Assembly: GCF_014145455.1 (NCBI RefSeq)
Contig: NZ_JACIVB010000054.1
Location: 62,001 to 126,000, forward strand
From: Limosilactobacillus rudii
GTDB taxonomy: Bacteria; Bacillota; Bacilli; Lactobacillales; Lactobacillaceae
Direction: 5' to 3'
Length of the DNA: 64,000 nucleotides
The translations under genes and the position numbers were made by a program. The notes below the pieces were generated by a model. It did not search any database. It was not told where the DNA came from and was given only the letters and a program-made list of their open reading frames with translations. Shown piece after piece: positions 8,165 to 15,406 of this stretch. Each line of letters opens with the position of its first letter. The first letter of the stretch is position 1.

Positions 8165-9271
8165 TTATTTGCTAGTCGTGTTACGTTTGGCGGTATCAGC
8201 TTTAATTAGTTTATATATTGCAGCAAAGAATGGGACCGTAAACATCATTCCAAGAATTCCAGAGATCCCCCCACCAATGATTACGGCAGCGAAGACCCAT
8301 ACACTGGGAAGACCGATTGATTTTCCGACCACGAGAGGATAGGTGATTCGATTATCTAACTGCTGTAATAAAATAATAAATATTAGGAAGATTCCCGCTT
8401 GTAAAGGTGAAATCGCAAAAATAATGATTACACCAATACTTGCGCCTAAAATTGCACCGATAATTGGAATCAACGCACCAAAAGCAGTAACGACCCCAAT
8501 CATCGAAGCATAAGGCATTCGTAGGATCGTCATCCCAATAAAACATGATATTCCGAGAATAGCAGCATCTTTACACTGACCGGCAATGTAATTACTATAG
8601 CTTTCATCAAATACTCTCAGAACCTTAATAATCTGGGAATTGTACTTTTTGAAGTAGGTATTTAGAATTTTAGTAAATTGTCGGTGGAGCATCTCCTTAT
8701 AAATCAATAGGTAGATTGAGAAGAAGAAAGCAATAATTACCGTTGTTGCAGTTGAAAAAATAGATGAGGCAGTAGAAACGACAGTTCTAAATGTTCCACC
8801 GACACCGCTTGTTAAGTATTTACCGACTTTATCCCATTGAATTTTACTTGTATCAAAACTGGTGATTAAGTTTTTAAAATCATTATTGTGTTGAAAGTAA
8901 TCGATAAAGTGGTTGATTACATGGCTATGATTTGCAACTAATAATTTAATACATGAAACTAATTCAGGAATAACGAGTGCAAATACGACTGTGATAATCA
9001 CGATAATCGTCAGATATGCCATGACAATGCCAAAAAGCCGTTTTCCTTTTTTACCAGTGGCTTTTCTAAAGATACTGGAATATAGTTTTTCGTATTGACG
9101 TAATAATAAATTTACGATGTAGGCAATTAAGCAGCCAATCAACAGAGGAATAGTTGCCGAAAAAACGGTTTGAATAAATTTGGCAATAATATTCCAGTAA
9201 GTAATTCCCAAATAAAGGATAAATAAGGTTAAAAGCAAGGAAAAATGTCGTTGATTTATTAATTGTTTCAA
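8165..9271 (-). CDS. AI-2E family transporter (PerM/YdbI-like membrane protein)
   Basis: 368 residues with seven to eight membrane segments, a long extracellular stretch at about 100-160 and the C-terminal motif region GASIGVIIIFAISPLQAG / QQLDNRITYPLVVGKSIGL typical of this family. Members include autoinducer-2 exporters and Na+/H+ antiporters; the substrate here is unknown. Translation starts with TTG (9271) preceded by AAGGAG. The upstream TIM-barrel gene ends 11 bases away, so both may share a transcript. Confidence 0.85.
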   Translation of the reverse strand: MKQLINQRHFSLLLTLFILYLGITYWNIIAKFIQTVFSATIPLLIGCLIAYIVNLLLRQYEKLYSSIFRKATGKKGKRLFGIVMAYLTIIVIITVVFALVIPELVSCIKLLVANHSHVINHFIDYFQHNNDFKNLITSFDTSKIQWDKVGKYLTSGVGGTFRTVVSTASSIFSTATTVIIAFFFSIYLLIYKEMLHRQFTKILNTYFKKYNSQIIKVLRVFDESYSNYIAGQCKDAAILGISCFIGMTILRMPYASMIGVVTAFGALIPIIGAILGASIGVIIIFAISPLQAGIFLIFIILLQQLDNRITYPLVVGKSIGLPSVWVFAAVIIGGGISGILGMMFTVPFFAAIYKLIKADTAKRNTTSK

Positions 9272-9282
9272 AGCGCGACTCC

Positions 9283-10113
9283 TTAGTTGTTGAGCTTTTG
9301 ATAGACCTTCGTTAAGTAGTCATGACTGACTAGTTGTTCGTAACAGTTAGTTTGGTCCTTAAGGTTGATTTCATAAATACTTGTTGCTTTTTCATTAAGA
9401 AGAGGCAATACTCTATCCCAGTCAATTTTGCCGGTACCAAGGGTAAGACTATCGTGTGTTTGGCCCATCGAGTCGACTAAGTGGTAATGGACAACATTAT
9501 TGCGAAGTTGTTTTAGCGCTGACTGTAAACCTGAATTGTCACCGTGAAGGTCAATGAAACAATGAGAAGTATCGAAAGCTAGTCGATAATTATGAGATAA
9601 GATTTCTTCGCGTTGAATTGGATCACCATATGCAAAGACTGGTGCAATCGAATTCTCAAACATAATATGATTACCGCCATCTGCTGCAAAACGATCTAAG
9701 CGACGGTACACAAACTCACGGGCAGCAGTTACGCTTGGATATAATGAAACCATATGTTGAACTTTGGGGCCAGAATACCCACCATGGATTAAGACTTGGG
9801 CATCGAGATCGCTAGCCAAGCGGAGCAGTTTTTCAGTAGTTACCTCAATAAAACGGTAAAGCTCTGGATATGCCTGTTCAGGAGCAACCACTTCCGAATG
9901 ATATTCGTGATATTTCATCGGATGGTGGAGAACGATATGAGTCACTCCAGTAGATTGAACGTATTGGATAGCATCATATAAACGTTGGTAACCATCTTCA
10001 GAAAAGTCAGTATTAGCGGTAAAAAATTCGTAAGTATAAGGATGGTGAATTAGCCGATCATCAAGCTGATCTTGGTGGCTGCTTCCTTTTAACCCTAATT
10101 GTGGTTGAAACAT
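9283..10113 (-). CDS. Sugar phosphate isomerase/epimerase-like TIM-barrel protein
   Basis: 276 residues of the xylose-isomerase-like/AP-endonuclease-2 TIM barrel. Metal-site candidates are visible in order: HHPMKYHEYH (about 64-73), LIHGGYSG, MFENSIAP (Glu), AFDTSHCFID and a late HYHLVDSMGQTHD. Such proteins isomerise or epimerise sugars or act on DNA abasic sites; the substrate is not evident. The ATG follows GGAGGTT closely. Transcribed away from the membrane-protein gene at 10206. Confidence 0.8.
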   Translation of the reverse strand: MFQPQLGLKGSSHQDQLDDRLIHHPYTYEFFTANTDFSEDGYQRLYDAIQYVQSTGVTHIVLHHPMKYHEYHSEVVAPEQAYPELYRFIEVTTEKLLRLASDLDAQVLIHGGYSGPKVQHMVSLYPSVTAAREFVYRRLDRFAADGGNHIMFENSIAPVFAYGDPIQREEILSHNYRLAFDTSHCFIDLHGDNSGLQSALKQLRNNVVHYHLVDSMGQTHDSLTLGTGKIDWDRVLPLLNEKATSIYEINLKDQTNCYEQLVSHDYLTKVYQKLNN

Positions 10114-10205
10114 GAACTAACCTCCTAAATAAAGCACTATTTATATCTTAACAGATTTTGATAATACCGTCGTGGTAAGATACCATATTAGGGGAGGTGT
10201 TTCAC

Positions 10206-11117
10206 ATGGAACAATGGTTACCTCGGCGACCATTAATTTTAGCACCAGTCATTCCGTTAGTATGGACCGTAAGTTGGCTTTGTATAGTGTCTGCTCGATT
10301 CCTTATGGGGATTCGATATCCTCAACCATCACAATTACAAGATTCTGTTTTATTGGTATCGGCATTAGTATTGCTTGTTAATATCTATAATTTGATTTTG
10401 ATATATCAACGAACGGATAAGTACCGGAATCTTCCAACGTATGGGCCCCGTGCTATGTTACTTGCAATTATTTTAATCGTATCAATAGTTTTAGCATGGG
10501 GACAACCACAAGTGGTCTTAATACCAAACCGCCTGACTCGATGGGTAGCAGTATTTATTGCACTAAACTTTATACAGGCACTTCTTGGTGAGTTTTTTAC
10601 GTTATTAGAACGTCCCAAGACTAGGCGTAAGTTAGCGTCACTATATTTTCCCACCGTAGTACTAGGAATTGCCGGAATATATATACCACTGTATTTGACC
10701 TTGTATAATAGTTGGTCTACATCGTTATTAATTATTGGCTTTATTTTGCTTACTTGTTTTGCGTTCATGAGCTGGCAAAACTTAAAAGGAATATTTAGTA
10801 AAGCACTTGCTACTAATAGTGTTATCTATGAAATGTTTATTGGAATTCATTTGGTTTCAGTAGTTTTAGCGGTTATTTGTGGATGTTGTTCTATTATTTT
10901 GTATCATCAAGGTAGTTTAACTTTTATTATAAGTTCATATTGCTTTGTTGCAGGTTTAATTGCTTATGGAATAACTGGATTGATAATAGGGGCGATGCAA
11001 CGGTATGAAAATGATTACCGCTATGGACATGTTAACGGTCACCCCCAAAGGTATATTCTTCTTGGTGGGATGTTAATGCTATCTTTGCTTGTAGTGAATT
11101 ATTATTTTACAAAATGA
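10206..11117 (+). CDS. Multi-pass membrane protein of unknown function
   Basis: 303 residues with about eight to nine hydrophobic segments spread over the whole length, short loops and a charged loop near 135-140 (ERPKTRRK). I do not recognise the family. The start is ATG 10206, eight bases after GGGGAGG; an in-frame GTG nine bases earlier overlaps that site. It lies directly upstream of pduF on the same strand but 169 bases away, so a link to propanediol use is only positional. Confidence 0.65.
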   Translation: MEQWLPRRPLILAPVIPLVWTVSWLCIVSARFLMGIRYPQPSQLQDSVLLVSALVLLVNIYNLILIYQRTDKYRNLPTYGPRAMLLAIILIVSIVLAWGQPQVVLIPNRLTRWVAVFIALNFIQALLGEFFTLLERPKTRRKLASLYFPTVVLGIAGIYIPLYLTLYNSWSTSLLIIGFILLTCFAFMSWQNLKGIFSKALATNSVIYEMFIGIHLVSVVLAVICGCCSIILYHQGSLTFIISSYCFVAGLIAYGITGLIIGAMQRYENDYRYGHVNGHPQRYILLGGMLMLSLLVVNYYFTK

Positions 11118-11236
11118 CAGTAGTTGGAAATAACACCATTTTCTTGTTGAGTAATTAGTAAAATATTGTTGTTGATGGACAAATAATAAGATAACGACAA
11201 TAAAGTATATAGTGAATGTGTTAACATAAACGTGTA

Positions 11237-11251
11237 TAGAAAGCGCATACA
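11237..11251. promoter_or_regulatory. Candidate cre (CcpA) site upstream of pduF
   Basis: TAGAAAGCGCATACA matches the relaxed cre consensus WTGNAANCGNWNNCA with one mismatch. It lies 36 bases before the pduF start, a position that would allow glucose repression of the channel gene. Motif match only. Confidence 0.4.
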
Positions 11252-11286
11252 ATTTGGGAAATATAATAAAAGGGTCGGTGTTTGAT

Positions 11287-11994
11287 ATGCATGGATTTAT
11301 TGGTGAATTTTTTGGAACAATGGTTCTGATATTACTTGGGGCAGGTTGTTGTGCCGGTAATAGTTTAAATAAGACATATGGTAAACAAAGTGGCTGGTGG
11401 TTTGTATGTATTTCATGGGGGCTTGCAGTCACAATGGGAGTCTACGTGGCTGGATTTCTTGGTTCTCTAGGTCATTTGAACCCTGCTGTTACTATTCCAT
11501 TTGCTATTTTTGGCTTATTCCCGTGGAGTAATGTTGTGCCGTACCTACTTGGGCAATTTTTAGGAGCATTCGTTGGGGCAGTATTAGTTATTATTCAATT
11601 TTATCCGCAATTTAAGGCAACCCCAAATGAAGAAGAAGGAAATAACGTTGGTATTTTTGCTACCCGCCCAGCAGTTAATAGTCCTATTTTTAATTTCTTC
11701 TCAGAGGTGATTGCAACCTTTGCATTTATTTTTGTTTTGTTAAATCTTGGTAACTTTACCCAGGGATTAAAGCCATTTATTGTTGGATTAGTAATTGCGG
11801 TTGTTGGTACCTGTCTTGGTACAACAACTGGATTTGCGTTGAATCCAGCTCGTGATTGGGCCCCACGTTTCGCATACACGATTCTTCCAGTTCCTAATAA
11901 AGGAGTTGCTGAATGGTGGTATGCTTGGGTTCCAATGTGTGGGCCAATTGTTGGTGGAATTTTAGCTTGTGCACTCCAAACAGCACTTGTTTAA
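11287..11994 (+). CDS. pduF: PduF, glycerol/propanediol facilitator (aquaporin family)
   Basis: 235 residues from ATG 11287 (MHGFIGEFFGT, the usual family opening). An upstream in-frame TTG at 11254 would give a hydrophilic extension, without a ribosome site. It is a major-intrinsic-protein channel with six membrane segments and two NPA boxes: NPAVT near residue 60 and NPARD near residue 190. The Arg after the second box and the Asp that follows it (NPARD) mark an aquaglyceroporin. It lets glycerol or 1,2-propanediol enter for PduCDE. It is separated from the main operon by eutJ and pocR. Confidence 0.92.
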   Translation: MHGFIGEFFGTMVLILLGAGCCAGNSLNKTYGKQSGWWFVCISWGLAVTMGVYVAGFLGSLGHLNPAVTIPFAIFGLFPWSNVVPYLLGQFLGAFVGAVLVIIQFYPQFKATPNEEEGNNVGIFATRPAVNSPIFNFFSEVIATFAFIFVLLNLGNFTQGLKPFIVGLVIAVVGTCLGTTTGFALNPARDWAPRFAYTILPVPNKGVAEWWYAWVPMCGPIVGGILACALQTALV

Positions 11995-12060
11995 TTTTAA
12001 TAAATAGTTAGGGGGTCGAGAGCGGCCTCTTTATTAGTTTAAATTTGGGAAGTGAAAGTA

Positions 12061-12894
12061 ATGAAAAAAGACTTTTTATTAAGCAGCAATGATCAGTTAG
12101 AAAAATTTGCGGGAATAGTTAATGGTGACCACCCTCTAAAGAAAGTTACTCCTGAAGAAAAGATAAAAGTTGGTGTAGATCTGGGAACGTCATCAATTGT
12201 TTTAACAGTATTAGATAGTAAGAATCAGATTGTTTACGGAGCTTATGAATACGATCATGCAGTTCAAGACGGTATTGTTGTAAATTTTATGGAATCTGTT
12301 AATATTTTACGACGTCTGAAGGCAAAAGCAGAAAAAGTGTTAGGACGTGAGTTGACAACAGCATGTGGGGCAATTCCACCTAAAACAGGTGAGAAAAGTG
12401 CAAAGGTTGTTGCTAATGTAATAGAAGAAACCGGGATGATGTGTACCGGAATAGAAGATGAACCTACCGCAGCTGCAAAATTTCTTCGCCTATCTAACGG
12501 AACCGTTGTTGATATCGGGGGCGGAACAACCGGGATTAGTATTTTTCAAAATAATAAACTTATCCACGTAATTGATGAAGCAACAGGTGGTTTTCATATG
12601 ACATTGGTATTAGGTGGACGCTATAAGATTAAAAATGATGAGGCAGAAAAGTTAAAACGCAACAAGGAGAAGGAACAAGAAGTGTATTCGGTAATTAAAC
12701 CTGTTGTTGAGAAAATGGCGGCGATTGTCCAAAATATGGGAGCAGAGATTAATGATCCCGTTATTGTGGTTGGCGGGGCAACTAACTTTACCGAATTTAC
12801 GACAACCTTTAGTAAGGTGTTGAAGCGAAAGGTATATAAGCCACTGTATCCGCAATTTGTGACTCCGCTAGGAATAGCAATGTTTGATGAATAA
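12061..12894 (+). CDS. eutJ: EutJ-like, actin/Hsp70-fold chaperone-type ATPase
   Basis: 277 residues. Actin-fold phosphate loops are clear: VGVDLGTSSIVLTV near residue 40, VVDIGGGTTGISIF near 145 and VIVVGGATNF near 235. The family accompanies ethanolamine or propanediol microcompartments and is thought to assist enzyme reactivation or assembly; its exact role is unproven. The start is ATG 12061, three codons after a possible GTG at 12052 that lies inside the weak GGGAAGTG ribosome site. It follows pduF by 66 bases and ends at a strong terminator before pocR. Confidence 0.85.
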   Translation: MKKDFLLSSNDQLEKFAGIVNGDHPLKKVTPEEKIKVGVDLGTSSIVLTVLDSKNQIVYGAYEYDHAVQDGIVVNFMESVNILRRLKAKAEKVLGRELTTACGAIPPKTGEKSAKVVANVIEETGMMCTGIEDEPTAAAKFLRLSNGTVVDIGGGTTGISIFQNNKLIHVIDEATGGFHMTLVLGGRYKIKNDEAEKLKRNKEKEQEVYSVIKPVVEKMAAIVQNMGAEINDPVIVVGGATNFTEFTTTFSKVLKRKVYKPLYPQFVTPLGIAMFDE

Positions 12895-12900
12895 ATAAAA

Positions 12901-12947
12901 GTGTGTTAGACGTCTTAGAAAATCAGATGTTTAACACACTTTTTTTA
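12901..12947. terminator. Bidirectional terminator between eutJ and pocR
   Basis: GTGTGTTAGACGTCT pairs with AGATGTTTAACACAC (two imperfect pairs) and is followed by seven T. It ends the pduF-eutJ unit and overlaps the final codons of the convergent pocR. Confidence 0.85.
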
Positions 12948-14036
12948 AATAATTTTTTCGGTATAGATCCATTGGATTACTGAACGATCAAGGACATTAA
13001 TTTCACTTGCAGGGATGATGGGCTGTGAACAGTCAACTGTATAAACCCAACCTGCTTTATTACGGATATCACTTAAATCGTTGATTGAATAAATGTAAGG
13101 ATAGCCATTTAAATCACGAGCTTTAAACGAAATTTCATTTTTATCAAAAAATTCCTTTGAAATTTCGTATACTGACTTATTTGATCGCCAATCAAGACTA
13201 CGTGGAATGGTATAAATCTTTTTAATTGCGGAGTTATATTTGCGGTATTTTGATGGCGTCATACCAACCTTTTGCTTGAATATTTTAGTGAAATAACTTG
13301 TTTGCGAAAAACCGACAGAATGGGCCAGCTTATTAATCGGTGTATTTGTGAAGACTAATTTTTCTTGGGCAAGTGCTATCTTTTGCAGATTAATATAATT
13401 GATGAAGTTATCATTAAAGTAATTTTTAAAAATACGACTTAAGTAAGATGGAGACAGATAAATTTTTTGCGAAACGTTTTCTAAAGTTAGCGACTTTTCA
13501 AGATTAGCATTGATGTATTTGAGTGCCATTATGATGTTTTTTTCGATATCTGACGGCGAGAAATCTCCAGAATTACCGCCATTGATAGTGAAGCTTTGTG
13601 GTGGGATAATGCCGAGCATGTTTGAATTACCGGCAATGCTTAGAATCCCGTTGAGGGACTTAGCTAGAGAACTAATTTTTGAAGATTCGATAGGGTTAAG
13701 AATTATGATCTGATTTGAAGAATCGTCAATTGTTTGCTTGAGGGATATTTCGATATATTTCCCACATAGCTTAATAAAATCCGTTTCGATGTGTGAGGTA
13801 TCTAAGATGAAGAAGCCGCTTAATGAGGAATTAATAGAGAGAGGAAATAACGAGTAACTTTTAAATCCTAGTTTTTTCAAATAGTCTAAAGAAACATTTG
13901 AATCAAAAAGAAGAGTATTACAGTCTACTACAGCACCAGTCATGCTTGTGAAAACAATATTATTTTTGGTGATATCTTGAAAAATTTTTGTGACTTTTTG
14001 AATATCATTTAGAAATTTTGATGAATATTCGTACAT
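12945..14036 (-). CDS. pocR: PocR, AraC-family activator of the pdu and cobalamin genes
   Basis: 363 residues from ATG 14036, preceded by AGGTGG; an upstream TTG would only add a poor 14-residue leader. Residues 1-150 form a divergent sensor domain. Residues 168-266 carry the two AraC helix-turn-helices (LENVSQKIYLSPSYLSRIFK and INKLAHSVGFSQTSYFTKIF). Residues 290-360 do not belong to a normal AraC protein and resemble DUF4430 (IYSINDL, GWVYTVDCSQP, SVIQWIYT). PocR activates pdu and cob genes in Salmonella in response to propanediol. Divergent from pduA, sharing its promoter region. Confidence 0.88.
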   Translation of the reverse strand: MYEYSSKFLNDIQKVTKIFQDITKNNIVFTSMTGAVVDCNTLLFDSNVSLDYLKKLGFKSYSLFPLSINSSLSGFFILDTSHIETDFIKLCGKYIEISLKQTIDDSSNQIIILNPIESSKISSLAKSLNGILSIAGNSNMLGIIPPQSFTINGGNSGDFSPSDIEKNIIMALKYINANLEKSLTLENVSQKIYLSPSYLSRIFKNYFNDNFINYINLQKIALAQEKLVFTNTPINKLAHSVGFSQTSYFTKIFKQKVGMTPSKYRKYNSAIKKIYTIPRSLDWRSNKSVYEISKEFFDKNEISFKARDLNGYPYIYSINDLSDIRNKAGWVYTVDCSQPIIPASEINVLDRSVIQWIYTEKII

Positions 14037-14153
14037 AAAAAATCCACCTAACTTACCTTGTTTAGAAGTTAATATCAACTATATCACTATAATACTAGCA
14101 TAAATTTATCTAAAGTAAGCGCTCTTTTGTCAATTTAATATCATATAATTGTT

Positions 14154-14175
14154 ATTTTTTGTCTTTTTCTCTAAT
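14154..14175. promoter_or_regulatory. Candidate PocR operator upstream of pduA
   Basis: The core TTTTTTGTCTTTTTCTCTAA (within 14154-14175) is echoed upstream of the lactate dehydrogenase gene in the same orientation (minus strand of 62336-62358) and upstream of cobD in the opposite one (32975-32993). Sharing across three presumed PocR targets suggests a binding site. The AT-rich background makes chance similarity possible. Confidence 0.35.
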
Positions 14176-14235
14176 ATATGTATTTTTAAGATAATATATC
14201 ACAAACACCATGTTATAGAATGAACATGTACCAAA

Positions 14236-14250
14236 TTGTAAGCGATTTCT
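14236..14250. promoter_or_regulatory. Candidate cre (CcpA) site upstream of pduA
   Basis: TTGTAAGCGATTTCT fits the cre consensus with one mismatch and lies 40 bases before the pduA start, downstream of the likely -10 box. Binding there would block transcription of the whole pdu operon when glucose is plentiful. Confidence 0.45.
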
Positions 14251-14289
14251 CGGATCGCTGTTTGTATTCATACTTAGGAGGCAATTTTT

Positions 14290-14568
14290 ATGGGACAAGA
14301 AGCACTTGGTTTAATTGAAACCGAAGGACTTGTAGCATCAATTGAAGCTGCAGATGCAATGGTTAAGGCGGCTAATGTTAAATTGATTGGTCAAGAAAAG
14401 ATTGGTCATGGTTTAGTAACTGTTATGGTTCGTGGGGATGTTGGTGCTGTTAAAGCATCAGTAGACGCTGGTGTTCAAGCTGCTGAAAATATTGGTGAAG
14501 TTGTTTCTAACTACGTAATTCCACGTCCTCAATCTGAAGTTGAAAAGCTCTTACCAAATAAAGAATAG
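14290..14568 (+). CDS. pduA: PduA, microcompartment hexameric shell protein
   Basis: 92 residues forming one BMC domain: [20 protein letters not shown], the pore-side region [18 protein letters not shown], and the typical C-terminus [15 protein letters not shown]. It assembles hexamers that tile the shell facets and lets substrate through the central pore. AGGAGG lies nine bases or so before the ATG. First gene of the operon; about 100 bases including a hairpin separate it from pduB. Very similar to PduJ at 21152 but with distinct tail residues. Confidence 0.96.
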   Translation: MGQEALGLIETEGLVASIEAADAMVKAANVKLIGQEKIGHGLVTVMVRGDVGAVKASVDAGVQAAENIGEVVSNYVIPRPQSEVEKLLPNKE

Positions 14569-14580
14569 TTTTTAGATGTT

Positions 14581-14629
14581 AAAGCCCTTATACAGACGGA
14601 AAGGTACAAATATCTGTAATAAGAGCTTT
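14581..14629 (+). other. RNA hairpin between pduA and pduB
   Basis: AAAGCCCTTATACAGA can pair with TCTGTAATAAGAGCTTT (one bulge, one mismatch) around a 16-base loop. No T-run follows, so it is more likely a processing or stability element, or a weak attenuator, than a full terminator. It is the largest gap inside the pdu operon. Confidence 0.45.
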
Positions 14630-14665
14630 ATTATTAGGAGCTTTTACAAGCAGGAGGCAAAAATA

Positions 14666-15382
14666 ATGAATGACTTTCTAAATTCTACTAGTACAGTTCC
14701 CGAATTTGTTGGTGCTAGTGAAATTGGTGACACTATTGGAATGGTTATTCCTCGTGTTGACCAACAATTATTGGATAAATTACATGTAGAAAAGCAATAT
14801 AAGACTTTAGGAATTCTAAGTGACCGTACTGGTGCTGGTCCACAAATTATGGCAATGGACGAAGGAATTAAGGCAACCAATATGGAATGTATTGACGTTG
14901 AATGGCCACGTGATACTAAAGGCGGCGGTGGTCACGGATGTCTTATTATCATCGGTGGTGACGATCCAGCTGATGCACGCCAGGCAATTCGTGTTGCTCT
15001 TGACAATCTTCACCGGACCTTTGGTGATGTTTACAATGCTAAAGCAGGACACCTTGAACTTCAATTTACAGCTCGGGCGGCAGGTGCTGCTCACCTTGGC
15101 TTAGGCGCTGTTGAAGGAAAAGCCTTTGGATTAATCTGTGGTTGTCCTTCAGGAATTGGTGTTGTTATGGGAGATAAAGCTTTGAAGACTGCTGGTGTTG
15201 AACCATTGAACTTCACTTCTCCTAGTCATGGAACAAGCTTCTCAAATGAGGGATGCTTAACTATTACCGGTGATTCAGGTGCTGTTCGGCAAGCGGTTAT
15301 GGCTGGACGAGAAGTTGGACTAAAGTTGTTGTCACAGTTTGGTGAAGAACCAGTTAATGATTTCCCATCATACATTAAGTAG
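14666..15382 (+). CDS. pduB: PduB, tandem-BMC trimeric shell protein
   Basis: 238 residues from ATG 14666, placed by AGGAGG ten bases upstream; the open frame upstream runs through the hairpin and is not coding. Two BMC domains in tandem (about 35-125 and 130-230) form pseudohexameric trimers, a major shell component that can open or close a larger pore. A hydrophilic N-terminal arm (MNDFLNSTSTVPEFVG) precedes the first domain; in Salmonella this arm links shell to cargo. Length is near the shorter PduB' form. Confidence 0.94.
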   Translation: MNDFLNSTSTVPEFVGASEIGDTIGMVIPRVDQQLLDKLHVEKQYKTLGILSDRTGAGPQIMAMDEGIKATNMECIDVEWPRDTKGGGGHGCLIIIGGDDPADARQAIRVALDNLHRTFGDVYNAKAGHLELQFTARAAGAAHLGLGAVEGKAFGLICGCPSGIGVVMGDKALKTAGVEPLNFTSPSHGTSFSNEGCLTITGDSGAVRQAVMAGREVGLKLLSQFGEEPVNDFPSYIK

Positions 15383-15406
15383 ATCTGGAAGGAGGACTAC
15401 TTTATT

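Larger units (their letters stand above)
14037..14289. promoter_or_regulatory. Divergent pocR-pduA control region
   Basis: This 253-base AT-rich gap must hold both promoters. Seen in it: TAAAGTAAGCG at 14111-14121, which recurs upstream of cobD; a T-rich element at 14154-14175 recurring upstream of cobD and the lactate dehydrogenase gene; a cre-like site at 14236-14250; and TATAGA at about 14213 as a possible pduA -10 box. No terminator or small gene was found. Confidence 0.55.

Noticed and set aside
10406-10768. Minus-strand open frame of 120 codons inside the membrane protein gene
   Set aside because: No ribosome site or motif; the plus-strand frame is a coherent membrane protein with a strong ribosome site.
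14581-14665. Longer PduB start within the pduA-pduB gap
   Set aside because: The frame runs through the hairpin with no ribosome site, while ATG 14666 has a strong AGGAGG.
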